From the NCBI RefSeq assembly GCF_003337485.1, contig NZ_QPJJ01000012.1:1-64000 (forward strand): a DNA stretch of 64,000 nt. Direction: 5' to 3'. The notes under the pieces are model-generated. The model searched no databases, had not been told where the DNA came from, and saw only the letters and a list, made by a program, of their open reading frames with translations. Source of the stretch: Saliterribacillus persicus (lineage in GTDB: Bacteria > Bacillota > Bacilli > Bacillales > Amphibacillaceae). Positions 1 through 8,009 of this stretch are shown one piece after another (the stretch's first letter is position 1; each line of letters starts with the position of its first letter). The translations under genes and the position numbers were made by a program.

Positions 1-11
1 TTATCTGACAT
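1..11 (-). CDS. start of a minus-strand gene leaving the window, probably an element-borne gene
   Basis: Read on the minus strand, bases 25-16 give an excellent ribosome binding site (AAAGGAGG) and, six bases on, an ATG at 11-9 followed by TCA GAT, so a protein beginning Met-Ser-Asp runs off the left end of the window. Only three full codons are visible, so no family can be named. Its position is suggestive: it starts less than 90 bases from the point where spo0A is broken and points away from it. That is where integrated elements such as skin often carry their site-specific recombinase. The recombinase idea is inference from position only. Confidence 0.5.
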
Positions 12-25
12 AAAAAGCCTCCTTT

Positions 26-51
26 GAGAATTAATCTATGAAGATTATCTC
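26..51. repeat. imperfect inverted repeat near the spo0A junction
   Basis: GAGAATTAATCT (26-37) and AGATTATCTC (42-51) form an inverted repeat with a two-base bulge around a four-base centre. It lies between the minus-strand gene start and the spo0A junction, upstream of both. It could be an operator for the leftward gene or part of a recombinase binding site. Neither role can be shown from the sequence. Confidence 0.45.
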
Positions 52-85
52 ATCTGGAGGCTGAGTTGCATACGTGTGAAGTATT

Positions 86-104
86 TGACGCTTACTTTTG
101 AAAC
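86..104. other. spo0A: junction between foreign DNA and spo0A (putative attachment site)
   Basis: To the right, translation matches Spo0A from LKPFD onward. To the left, no frame continues the receiver domain, and the fragment's own frame has a stop at 86-88. Just left of the junction, GCT TAC TTT (90-98) would encode Ala-Tyr-Phe, resembling the AYF or SYF that normally precedes ILKPF or MLKPF in Spo0A, but in a shifted frame. A few bases of homology around the crossover are therefore likely. The exact core cannot be set without the other end of the element. Confidence 0.6.
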
Positions 105-562
105 CTTTTGACCTTGAACATCTTGCTGATCAAATTCGTCAAGTTCATGGTTCAAAGCCAGTAAATGGTTCACATTCGCTTAAGAGTTCTAGAGAATCAA
201 ATAAAAAGTTTGATTTGGAAGGAAGTATAACGAATATAATACATGAAATTGGTGTACCTGCTCATATCAAAGGTTATATGTATTTAAGAGAAGCAATTAC
301 AATGGTGTATAATGATATTGAATTATTAGGCTCTATAACGAAAGTTCTTTATCCAGAAATAGCAAATAGATACAATACAACAGCCTCAAGAGTGGAAAGA
401 GCAATTCGTCATGCAATAGAAGTTGCTTGGAGTAGGGGTAATATTGATTCCATATCTTCCTTATTCGGTTACACAGTAAATGTTTCAAAAGCAAAACCAA
501 CAAATTCAGAATTTATTGCAATGGTTGCTGACCGCTTACGATTAGAACACCGAGCATCGTAA
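98..562 (+). CDS. spo0A: Spo0A, 3' part of a split gene (DNA-binding effector domain)
   Basis: Spo0A is the response regulator that launches sporulation. The 154 codons here match only the back of it: the last stretch of the receiver domain ([17 protein letters not shown]), a variable hinge, and the complete C-terminal DNA-binding domain with the conserved [41 protein letters not shown] and [10 protein letters not shown] blocks. About 107 N-terminal residues are missing, including the phosphorylated aspartate. The only possible start near the break is TTG at 98 with no ribosome binding site of its own, so this is a severed gene end rather than a normal gene. The effector domain shows no decay, frameshift or stop. 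That suggests either recent insertion or a gene that is rejoined by excision. A perfect terminator follows. Confidence 0.92.
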   Translation: MKPFDLEHLADQIRQVHGSKPVNGSHSLKSSRESNKKFDLEGSITNIIHEIGVPAHIKGYMYLREAITMVYNDIELLGSITKVLYPEIANRYNTTASRVERAIRHAIEVAWSRGNIDSISSLFGYTVNVSKAKPTNSEFIAMVADRLRLEHRAS

Positions 563-600
563 AACTTTTTATCCTTAACATAATTTAATAATCACTAATT

Positions 601-632
601 ACTGCATAATCTTTGGATTTATGCAGTTTTTC
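601..632 (+). terminator. Rho-independent terminator of spo0A
   Basis: ACTGCATAA (601-609) pairs perfectly with TTATGCAGT (619-627), with a nine-base loop, and is followed by a T-rich run. It ends the spo0A transcript. Confidence 0.85.
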
Positions 633-728
633 TTTGCTTATTTTTAGTAGAATAAATTAATGCTTTATGAATAGTATGAATTTTTTGGGAAAGATTAAAA
701 ACTACTATCAATAATTGGAGGTATTAGG

Positions 729-1325
729 ATGAAAAAAATATCGCTTTTGGTGTTGATTGGAATTTTTATTATGGGTGCAAATGTAGTTGCTGCAGAAGAA
801 TATGAAGTCATAAAGCATGACACATTGTGGAAAATTTCTAAGAAGTATCGAATCGGTTTATCAGAAATTATTGAGGCTAATCCACAAATAGAAAATCCAG
901 ATTTAATTTATCCAGAGCAAATCATTACCATTCCAGATAAAAATCAATTAAAGAATGTTGAATTACAAACGATTGAACTCACGAATGAAGAGAGAATTAA
1001 GTATGGACTGAACCCATTAAAAGTGGATTGGCAATTGGCAAGAGTGGCGAAATATAAGTCCAGAGATATGAAAGATAATGGATACTTTAGTCATCAAAGT
1101 CCAACATATGGATCTCCATTTGACATGATGAGAAGTTTTAATGTTTCTTATAGTGCTGCTGCTGAAAATATTGCAAAAGGACAACGGACAGCAGAAGAAG
1201 TAGTAAGAGCATGGATGAATTCTGAAGGACATCGGAAAAATATACTTAGTGAAAAATATACACATATTGGTGTAGGGCTTGTAAAAGAAGGAAATTATTG
1301 GACGCAAATGTTCATTGCAAAATAA
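729..1325 (+). CDS. secreted LysM-CAP domain protein
   Basis: This is a 198-residue exported protein. Residues 1-22 form a signal peptide. Residues 24-68 are a LysM peptidoglycan-binding repeat (YEVIKHDTLWKISKKY to IYPEQIITIP). Residues 80-198 are a CAP/SCP domain with the typical blocks LTNEERIKYGL, SRDMKDNGYFSHQSP, ENIAKGQ and WMNSEGHRKNIL. Proteins of this layout in Bacillaceae (YkwD-like) sit at the cell or spore surface, and their biochemical activity is not established. The start has a good ribosome binding site (TTGGAGGT, about 7 bases before ATG). It is monocistronic, between spo0A and aspartokinase. Confidence 0.8.
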   Translation: MKKISLLVLIGIFIMGANVVAAEEYEVIKHDTLWKISKKYRIGLSEIIEANPQIENPDLIYPEQIITIPDKNQLKNVELQTIELTNEERIKYGLNPLKVDWQLARVAKYKSRDMKDNGYFSHQSPTYGSPFDMMRSFNVSYSAAAENIAKGQRTAEEVVRAWMNSEGHRKNILSEKYTHIGVGLVKEGNYWTQMFIAK

Positions 1326-1449
1326 CTTTTTATAAAATGTTTCCACATACGCTATTATTTTAGGATTCATCCTTGAATTTTAACTTGTGGAGGATGTGAG
1401 GTAAAGATAACGCAAAATCTCTTCCATATGTTCGATATTAAACATAGCT

Positions 1450-1479
1450 TAGACATGACACCAAATTAGAAAATATGAT
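1450..1479 (+). promoter_or_regulatory. candidate sigma-A promoter of aspartokinase
   Basis: TAGACA (1450-1455) and TATGAT (1474-1479) are separated by 18 bases and lie 44 bases before the aspartokinase start. The 198-base gap upstream of the gene was checked for a lysine riboswitch and none was recognised. Confidence 0.45.
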
Positions 1480-1523
1480 AATATTTTTATGGTATATAAA
1501 AATATAATTGGAGAGATTAAACA

Positions 1524-2870
1524 ATGAAGGTAGCTAAATTTGGTGGAAGCTCTGTTGCAAATGCAGAGCAATTAAAAAAAGTAGCAAAAATTATTCAAGC
1601 AGATGCAGATCGAAGAGTTATTGTAGTATCTGCACCGGGAAAAAGACACGGAGATGACACAAAAGTAACAGATTTATTAATATCTGTTGCAGAGGCATAT
1701 TTCGATAATGATCCATATGAAGACAGACTTGAATCTGTTTTGAATCGTTTTCGTGAAATTACAGAACAGTTGTCACTCTCAAGTGACATTGTAGAAGAAA
1801 TCCGTAATGATATTCAAAATACATTCGATTCAACTGCTTCAGATGTATTAAAATTAGACTCAATTAAAGCAACAGGTGAAGACTCTTTAGCTAAAGTATT
1901 GAGCTTGTATTTACAATCACTAGGGATGGACGCCATTTATTTAAATCCGAAAGATGCAGGTTTATTTGTAAGTGAGCAACCTGGGGGAGCGCAAGTGTTA
2001 GATGAGAGTTATGAGTTGTTGTATAAATTAAATGACAGAAAGCAAATTGTAGTTATTCCGGGCTTCTTTGGTTACACCAAAGAAGAAAAGCTAGTTACTT
2101 TTTCACGTGGTGGTTCTGATATCACAGGTTCAATAGTAGCTGCGGGTATTAAAGCAGAGCTATATGAAAATTTTACTGATGTTGATTCAGTATATTGTGT
2201 TAACCCTACAATTGTAGATAATCCAAAGGAAATAACCTCACTAACTTATAAGGAAATGCGTGAATTATCTTATGCAGGCTTTTCAGTTTTTCATGATGAG
2301 GCATTGATCCCTGCATTTAAAGCAAGTATTCCTGTATGTATTAAAAATACTAATAACCCTACAGGACTAGGAACTATCATTGTCTCTAAGAAAGAACCAC
2401 AAGAAAATCCTGTAGTAGGTATTGCGAGTGATACAGGTTTTATTAGTATATATGTCAGCAAATATTTAATGAATAGAGAATTAGGTTTTGGACGAAAATT
2501 ATTGAGTATTTTAGAGGATGAGGGTATTTCTTTTGAACATACACCTTCTGGTATTGATGATATTTCTATCATTGTCAGAGAATCTGGAATGCCAAAAGAT
2601 GTGGAAGAAAGAGTAATTGCTAGAATTAAAGAAGAATTAGATCCAGATACTGTAACTGTAGATCGTGATTTAGCACTGATCATGGTTGTTGGTGAAGGAA
2701 TGGATAGTACAATTGGTTTAGCAGATATGGCGACACATGCTTTTGCGAAAGCAAATGTTAATTTAGAAATGATAAACCAAGGCTCTTCTGAAGTTTCTAT
2801 GATGTTTGGGATTAAAGCATCTAAAGTAGAATCTGCTGTTCGATCCTTATATGACACATTCTTCAAATAA
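1524..2870 (+). CDS. yclM: aspartate kinase (class III, YclM-like)
   Basis: The enzyme phosphorylates L-aspartate, the first step toward lysine, threonine and methionine. The 448-residue protein has the kinase signature KFGGSSVAN at residues 4-12, then VVSAPGKRHGDDTKVTDLL and the aspartate-binding block FSRGGSDITGS near residue 195. Two C-terminal ACT domains (about 300-448) normally bind the feedback amino acid. Length and sequence fit the monofunctional YclM/ThrD type of B. subtilis rather than the LysC alpha/beta type with its internal start. The ATG at 1524 follows TTGGAGAG at a good distance. It is transcribed alone, with a strong terminator shared with the convergent gene. Confidence 0.9.
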   Translation: MKVAKFGGSSVANAEQLKKVAKIIQADADRRVIVVSAPGKRHGDDTKVTDLLISVAEAYFDNDPYEDRLESVLNRFREITEQLSLSSDIVEEIRNDIQNTFDSTASDVLKLDSIKATGEDSLAKVLSLYLQSLGMDAIYLNPKDAGLFVSEQPGGAQVLDESYELLYKLNDRKQIVVIPGFFGYTKEEKLVTFSRGGSDITGSIVAAGIKAELYENFTDVDSVYCVNPTIVDNPKEITSLTYKEMRELSYAGFSVFHDEALIPAFKASIPVCIKNTNNPTGLGTIIVSKKEPQENPVVGIASDTGFISIYVSKYLMNRELGFGRKLLSILEDEGISFEHTPSGIDDISIIVRESGMPKDVEERVIARIKEELDPDTVTVDRDLALIMVVGEGMDSTIGLADMATHAFAKANVNLEMINQGSSEVSMMFGIKASKVESAVRSLYDTFFK

Positions 2871-2875
2871 TAAAA

Positions 2876-2910
2876 GATACTTGGATGGATATTCATCCAA
2901 GTATCTTTTT
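2876..2910. terminator. bidirectional terminator between yclM and ycgT
   Basis: GATACTTGGATG (2876-2887) pairs perfectly with CATCCAAGTATC (2894-2905). A T-run follows on the plus strand, and an A-rich stretch on the other side serves the minus strand. The stop codon of the convergent reductase gene lies inside the hairpin. Confidence 0.9.
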
Positions 2911-3936
2911 CTCTTTTAACAAATCTTTATTTTTTTCGAATAATCTTTCATTATGCGAAGAGACCATTGCTTTCTCTTTTGCATTTGGATCGATAAATTT
3001 CTTTGCCTGATTTACTGCTAGTGCAGCATCTTGAAAAGCACCAGCAATTAAGTGTAACTTACCTGAATGTGTGATGATATCACCTGCAGCATAGATTCCT
3101 GGTACTGAGGTTTCAGATAAATTAGAACCATTTACAGCTCCATATTCGTCCAGGTCAAAATTCAGCTTATTTTGATCAAATAAGGATCGATCCCTTATAT
3201 AGCCATGGTTTACTATTAAAGCATCCACATTAAGTTTAGTTAATGACTCTTTAGCAGAATTTTTTAATAAAACTTCTTTTATATAATTATTTTCTACATG
3301 CAAATTTTCTATTTGGCTTTCAAAAATACATTCGACAGAGCTAGAAAGTAATTTTTCAACTTGTGCTTCGTGTCCCTTTAAATCTTTATTTCGATAAACA
3401 AGATAAATTTTTTCAGCGATGGGTTCTAATTCATTTGCCCAGTCAATTGCTGCATTGCCACCACCTGAGATGAGAATCGTTTTATTCATAAATTGTTCCA
3501 ATGACGGTACAGTGTAAAACAAATTGTGAATGTTTTCTGTTTCCAATCCTTTGATTTCTAATTCATGTGGTTGAAGTATGCCACTACCAACAGCAATTAT
3601 TATTGTTTTACTATAATGCGTTTCACCACTAGAACCAACTACCTCAAATAGATCACCATTCTTATCAATTTTTTCAGCTTTCTCATTACATATAACGGTA
3701 GGATTAAAAGTTAAAGCTTGAAAGATCATGTTGTCCATCACTTCTTTACCAGTTGCTGGTTTTAATCCCCCTATATCCCAAATCATTTTCTGTGGATAGA
3801 CGTGAATTTTACCTCCTAGAGTTCGTTGATATTCAAGTATCTTGGTTTTCATATTTCTTAAACCACTATAAAATGCTGAAAATAAACCAGCTGGTCCCCC
3901 GCCAATTATAGTGACGTCATAGATTTCTTTATTCAT
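2893..3936 (-). CDS. ycgT: ferredoxin/flavodoxin--NADP+ reductase (thioredoxin-reductase-like)
   Basis: This 347-residue flavoprotein has the FAD-binding GGGPAGLFSAFYSG motif near residue 12, the NADP-binding SGGGNAAIDWANEL near residue 160 and the C-terminal FAD motif GIYAAGDI. It lacks the CxxC redox pair of true thioredoxin reductases, which is the hallmark of the YcgT/YumC family of type 2 ferredoxin-NADP reductases. These enzymes feed electrons to ferredoxins or flavodoxins and to iron-release reactions. A near-perfect Fur box overlaps the promoter, favouring YcgT over the paralogue YumC. The start has GAGGGGTGG nine bases before ATG. The C-terminal tail of about 20 residues rich in Lys and Glu is longer than usual. 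Confidence 0.88.
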   Translation of the reverse strand: MNKEIYDVTIIGGGPAGLFSAFYSGLRNMKTKILEYQRTLGGKIHVYPQKMIWDIGGLKPATGKEVMDNMIFQALTFNPTVICNEKAEKIDKNGDLFEVVGSSGETHYSKTIIIAVGSGILQPHELEIKGLETENIHNLFYTVPSLEQFMNKTILISGGGNAAIDWANELEPIAEKIYLVYRNKDLKGHEAQVEKLLSSSVECIFESQIENLHVENNYIKEVLLKNSAKESLTKLNVDALIVNHGYIRDRSLFDQNKLNFDLDEYGAVNGSNLSETSVPGIYAAGDIITHSGKLHLIAGAFQDAALAVNQAKKFIDPNAKEKAMVSSHNERLFEKNKDLLKEKKILG

Positions 3937-3955
3937 GAAACAAAGCCACCCCTCT

Positions 3956-3974
3956 AATAATGAGAATCATTATC
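3956..3974. promoter_or_regulatory. Fur box
   Basis: AATAATGAGAATCATTATC matches the 19-base Fur consensus (GATAATGATAATCATTATC) at 17 positions. It lies immediately downstream of the -10 element and upstream of the ribosome binding site of the minus-strand reductase, an ideal place for iron-dependent repression. Fur itself is encoded at 24929. Confidence 0.85.
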
Positions 3975-3978
3975 AATA

Positions 3979-4007
3979 ATAATACAGGAAGACTTAAAAT
4001 TGAGCAA
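3979..4007 (-). promoter_or_regulatory. sigma-A promoter of ycgT
   Basis: On the minus strand, TTGCTC (4007-4002) and TATTAT (3984-3979) have a 17-base spacer. The transcription start would fall within the Fur box. Confidence 0.65.
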
Positions 4008-4070
4008 GTTGTTATTTTTTCACAAAAAAAGCAATTCTTCATATAAGATGAAAAATTGCAGATGTTACAT

Positions 4071-4298
4071 TTATTCAAATCTTCCTTTTGTTTTTCTTCT
4101 TTTACGATCTCTATGTAAGATGAATCCTCCAATGAAAATTAATCCACCTACAAATAATAGTAACCCTACTATAAATTGTATGATCAAATGATAAAATAGG
4201 GGAGTTAGTAGACCAAAGAAAGCATCACGCATAAGCTTTATCCCAAAAGTTGATATTATACCAGGTATTAACAATAATAAAAAAGCAATAACGCGCAT
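4071..4298 (-). CDS. yqzF: DUF2627 family membrane protein (YqzF-like)
   Basis: This 75-residue protein has two hydrophobic helices (about residues 4-30 and 38-62) and a basic tail (HRDRKRRKT). The blocks GIKLMRDAFFG and GGLIFIGGFILHRDRKR match the small DUF2627 family, which in B. subtilis (YqzF) also lies near the bkd operon. No function is known. The start has a GGTGAG ribosome binding site. The overlapping reading frame at 3929-4132 is not considered real. Confidence 0.8.
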   Translation of the reverse strand: MRVIAFLLLLIPGIISTFGIKLMRDAFFGLLTPLFYHLIIQFIVGLLLFVGGLIFIGGFILHRDRKRRKTKGRFE

Positions 4299-4568
4299 AT
4301 TCTCACCTCAGTTAGATAGTTTTAAATCTAAAGAAATACTGTAAAATAATATTTTATATGAAAAAGGATATGGACGCAATGTATATGTTAGTTGCTAAAT
4401 TTGATAGGACACGATATCATAAAACCATAATAAAAATTACGATTTAGTGAATGTTCTATAAAAACCTACTATCAATCTAAAATAAAGAGTATGCTATAAA
4501 TAGAAGGATAAAATTGAACACAGTTCTAAATAAATAAATGTTGAATAATAAAAAGAGAAGGTGTTTTT

Positions 4569-5993
4569 ATGACCAAAAATTATGACCTAGTAATATTAGG
4601 AGGTGGAACTGGTGGATATGTTGCTGCTATTAAGGCTGCAGAATTAAATTTATCAGTTGCCATAGTTGAGAAAGATAAATTAGGAGGAACATGCTTACAC
4701 AGAGGTTGTATTCCTTCTAAGGCTTTATTAAAAAGTGCTGAAGTATATAGAAAAGCAAAAGAAGCTTCTCTTTTTGGGGTGCAGATTAATGAAATTGGGT
4801 TTGAATTATCTAAAGCAATGGATAGAAAAAACGAGATCGTGAATTCATTGCATCAAGGTGTAAAACAGCTTGTTAATAAAGAAAAAATAACTATATTTAA
4901 GGGTATGGGAAGAATATTAGGACCCTCTATTTTTTCACCTACTTCAGGAACCATCTCAGTAGAATATGATGATGAACGAGAAAATGATATGCTCATTCCT
5001 AAAAACGTTCTTATTTCTACAGGAGCATCACCTGTTGCGCCATCAAAATTAGGAGTTGATGGAGATAAAATTGTGACTTCTGACCATTTATTAGAATTAA
5101 AAGAACTGCCTGAAAGTATCACCATTTTAGGTGGAGGAGTTATTGGTGTTGAGTGGGCTTCGTTTTTTTGCGATCTAGGTGTAAAGGTAACAATTGTAGA
5201 AGCGGCAAAGACAATTCTTCCACAAATGGATCAAGATTTAGCTAAGCAAATGAAAAGTGCTTTAGAAAATAGAGGTGCAACTATTTACGAAAATTCAAAA
5301 TTGCAGGAAGATTCAATAGAACAAAGTGATAATTCTTTAACGATCAAGGTTACACGAGATGGTGAAGAGTATTCCTTAGAGACTGAGAAGTTATTAGTAT
5401 CCATTGGGCGAGCCCCAAACACAAAAAATATCGGTATCGAAAACACAGATATAAAAACTAATAAAAATGGATTCATTGAAATCAACGAATTTTATCAAAC
5501 AAAAGAAGATCATATATATGCTATAGGGGATGTTATAGAAGGGAAACAATTGGCGCACGTTGCAATGCAAGAAGCAGAACTTGCTGTAGAACATATGTCA
5601 GGTGAAAAAATAGAAAAATTGAAAAATGAACATATACCTTCATGTGTTTACAGTTATCCAGAAATAGCCTCAATTGGTTTAACTGAAAATGAAGTGAAGA
5701 GTAAAGGCTTTGAATTTGAAATTGCAAAGATTCCATTTAAAATGATTGGTAAGGCAAAGATAAATGGGCAAGACGATGGCTTTGCTAAAATAATCATAAA
5801 CAAAGAAAATGATGATCTGCTTGGAGCACATTTGATTGGTGATCAAGCAACAGAAATGATTACACAGCTTAGTTTAGCAAAATATTTAGACGCATCCGCA
5901 TCAGAAATGGATGAGATGGTATATCCACATCCGTCTCTATCAGAAATAATTGGGGAAGCAGTTCATGCAATAAAAGGGAGGAATGTACAATGA
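4569..5993 (+). CDS. lpdV: dihydrolipoyl dehydrogenase, E3 of branched-chain 2-oxoacid dehydrogenase
   Basis: The enzyme reoxidises dihydrolipoamide on the E2 subunit and passes electrons to NAD+. The 474-residue protein shows the FAD motif LGGGTGGYVAAIKAAE at the N-terminus, the redox-active pair in GGTCLHRGCIPSK near residues 40-52, the NAD-binding GGGVIGVEWASFF near residue 187, and the C-terminal HPSLSEIIGEA with the catalytic histidine. The ATG follows AGAGAAGGTG. It is the first gene of a four-gene operon and overlaps the next by ATGA. In B. subtilis the operon also includes bkdR, ptb, bcd and buk upstream; none is here. No sigma-L type promoter could be recognised in the 270 bases upstream. 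Confidence 0.92.
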   Translation: MTKNYDLVILGGGTGGYVAAIKAAELNLSVAIVEKDKLGGTCLHRGCIPSKALLKSAEVYRKAKEASLFGVQINEIGFELSKAMDRKNEIVNSLHQGVKQLVNKEKITIFKGMGRILGPSIFSPTSGTISVEYDDERENDMLIPKNVLISTGASPVAPSKLGVDGDKIVTSDHLLELKELPESITILGGGVIGVEWASFFCDLGVKVTIVEAAKTILPQMDQDLAKQMKSALENRGATIYENSKLQEDSIEQSDNSLTIKVTRDGEEYSLETEKLLVSIGRAPNTKNIGIENTDIKTNKNGFIEINEFYQTKEDHIYAIGDVIEGKQLAHVAMQEAELAVEHMSGEKIEKLKNEHIPSCVYSYPEIASIGLTENEVKSKGFEFEIAKIPFKMIGKAKINGQDDGFAKIIINKENDDLLGAHLIGDQATEMITQLSLAKYLDASASEMDEMVYPHPSLSEIIGEAVHAIKGRNVQ

Positions 5994-7006
5994 TATCGTT
6001 AAAAAGTAAAGCTGCTCATACGGAACTCGGTCTTACAAATGAAACGATGATAGAAATGTATAAACAAATCCTTTTATCAAGAAGACTTGATGAACGTATG
6101 TGGTTGTTAAATCGTGCAGGGAAAATACCATTTGTAGTATCTTGTCAGGGACAAGAAGTACAACAGGTTGCCGCTTCTATGGCCTTAAATAGAAAAGAAG
6201 ACTTTGTCCTTCCTTACTATAGAGATGTAGGGGTAGTACTTAGTTTCGGAATGACTATCAAGGATTTAATGTTACAAGCATATGCAAAGGGTGAAGATCC
6301 AAACTCTGGCGGAAGACAAATGCCTGGTCATTTTGGACAGAAAAAAAACAGAATAGTTTCTGGTTCATCTCCAGTTACTACGCAAGTTCCTCATGCTGTA
6401 GGAATTGCCTTAGCAGCCAAAATGGAACAAAAAGAAATTGTTTCTTTTGTTACCTTAGGAGAAGGGTCCAGTAATCAGGGAGATTTTCATGAAGGTTGTA
6501 ACTTCGCAGCTGTTCACAAATTACCAGTAATTTTCTTTGTGGAAAATAATCAATATGCCATTTCTGTACCTTTACGAAAGCAAGTAGCATGTGTGAACAT
6601 TTCAGACAGAGCAATCGGATATGGAATGAAGGGTATTACAGTTGATGGTAACGATCCATTTCAAGTGTATCAGGCTGTTAAAGAAGCAAGAGCTAACGCT
6701 TTAAGTGGTGAAGGTCCTACATTGATTGAAGCTGTTTCCTATCGACTAACGCCACACTCCAGTGATGATGACGATAGTTCTTATCGAGAAAAAACTGAAG
6801 TAGAAGAAGCGAAGAAAAAAGATGGTATTAGCCATTATCGAAACTATTTAATAGAAAATTCTATATGGACCGAAGAAGAAGATGCAATATTAAATGAAAA
6901 GATAAAAAATGAAATAAATGAAGCAACTGAATATGCAGAAAATGCTGCATACGCAGACGCATCTACAATGTGGAAATATGTCTATAGTAGTAAGGAGGAA
7001 ATCTAA
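5990..7006 (+). CDS. bkdAA: branched-chain 2-oxoacid dehydrogenase E1 alpha
   Basis: This is the alpha subunit of the thiamine-diphosphate decarboxylase that converts 2-oxo acids of Leu, Ile and Val to acyl groups, supplying primers for branched-chain fatty acids. The 338-residue protein carries GGRQMPGHFG and the thiamine-diphosphate/Mg motif GEGSSNQGDFHEGCNFAAV to VENNQYAIS, followed by the phosphorylation-loop-like YRLTPHSSDDDDSSYR region. The start overlaps the lpdV stop (ATGA) behind GGGAGGAATG. The stop overlaps the next start (TAATG), so translation is probably coupled. Confidence 0.92.
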   Translation: MISLKSKAAHTELGLTNETMIEMYKQILLSRRLDERMWLLNRAGKIPFVVSCQGQEVQQVAASMALNRKEDFVLPYYRDVGVVLSFGMTIKDLMLQAYAKGEDPNSGGRQMPGHFGQKKNRIVSGSSPVTTQVPHAVGIALAAKMEQKEIVSFVTLGEGSSNQGDFHEGCNFAAVHKLPVIFFVENNQYAISVPLRKQVACVNISDRAIGYGMKGITVDGNDPFQVYQAVKEARANALSGEGPTLIEAVSYRLTPHSSDDDDSSYREKTEVEEAKKKDGISHYRNYLIENSIWTEEEDAILNEKIKNEINEATEYAENAAYADASTMWKYVYSSKEEI

Positions 7007-7989
7007 TGCCAGTCATGTCATATATCCAAGCAGTTACAAAAGCTATAGATGAAGAAATGGATCGTGATCAGAAGGTCTTCATTCTTGGAGAAGATGTAGG
7101 CGTACGTGGTGGAGTATTTAGAGCTACTGATGGTCTATATCAAAAATATGGAGAGAGCCGTGTGATTGACACTCCTCTTGCTGAGTCTGCAATAGCAGGT
7201 GTTGGAATTGGTGCTGCCATGTATGGAATGCGCCCAATTGCTGAGATGCAATTTGCTGACTTTATTTTACCTGCGGTCAATCAAATAATATCTGAAGCAG
7301 CTAAACTAAGATATCGGTCCAACAATGATTGGGAATGTCCAATTACAATAAGAGCGCCATACGGTGGCGGGGTCCACGGAGCCTTGTATCATTCTCAATC
7401 AATTGAAGCTATTTTTGCGAATCAGCCTGGCTTAAAAGTTGTGATGCCTTCCACTCCTTATGATGTAAAAGGCTTATTAAAAGCAGCGATTAGAGATGAT
7501 GATCCAGTATTATTTTTAGAACACAAAAGAGCATATCGCTTAATTAAAGGTGAAGTTCCTGATGAAGATTATACATTACCAATAGGAAAGGCTGACATTA
7601 AACGAGAGGGCACAGATGTTACTGTTATAACCTACGGATTATGTGTACATTTTGCATTACAAGCTGCTGAAAAGCTTGCAGAAGAGAATATTTCAATAGA
7701 AGTATTAGATCTTAGAACGGTATATCCATTAGATCAAGAAGCAATCATTAAAGCTGCTTCTAAAACAGGTAAAGTTTTACTCATTACAGAAGATAATAAA
7801 GAAGGCAGTATAATTGGAGAAGTTGCAGCAATTATAAGTGAAAATTGTCTATTTGATTTAGACGCACCCATTAAACGTTTAGCTGGACCTGATGTTCCTT
7901 CCATGCCCTATGCTCCAACTTTAGAAAAAGAGTTTATGTTAAATGCAGATAAAGTGGAACAATCGATAAGAGAATTAGCAGAATTTTAA
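7006..7989 (+). CDS. bkdAB: branched-chain 2-oxoacid dehydrogenase E1 beta
   Basis: The 327-residue beta subunit pairs with BkdAA to form the E1 heterotetramer. Family blocks include GEDVGVRGGVFRATDGL, DTPLAESAIAGVGIGAA and EMQFADFI in the N-terminal pyrimidine-binding domain. The transketolase C-terminal domain follows from about residue 200 (DVTVITYGLCVHFALQAAE). Upstream GGAGG sits inside the end of bkdAA. Twenty bases separate it from bkdB. Confidence 0.92.
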   Translation: MPVMSYIQAVTKAIDEEMDRDQKVFILGEDVGVRGGVFRATDGLYQKYGESRVIDTPLAESAIAGVGIGAAMYGMRPIAEMQFADFILPAVNQIISEAAKLRYRSNNDWECPITIRAPYGGGVHGALYHSQSIEAIFANQPGLKVVMPSTPYDVKGLLKAAIRDDDPVLFLEHKRAYRLIKGEVPDEDYTLPIGKADIKREGTDVTVITYGLCVHFALQAAEKLAEENISIEVLDLRTVYPLDQEAIIKAASKTGKVLLITEDNKEGSIIGEVAAIISENCLFDLDAPIKRLAGPDVPSMPYAPTLEKEFMLNADKVEQSIRELAEF

Positions 7990-8009
7990 TAGGATGAGGA
8001 GGGGTTACG

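Noticed and set aside
1326-1523. Possible lysine riboswitch before aspartokinase
   Set aside because: The gap is about the right size, but none of the conserved L-box blocks could be found. Only a sigma-A-like promoter is visible.
2291-2896. 201-residue minus-strand frame inside aspartokinase
   Set aside because: It is antisense to a clear enzyme gene, lacks a ribosome binding site and shows no family similarity. Its length comes from codon bias of the sense gene.
3929-4132. 67-residue minus-strand frame between yqzF and ycgT
   Set aside because: It overlaps the end of yqzF, has no ribosome binding site at its start, and its second half covers the ycgT promoter and Fur box. The composition is not protein-like.
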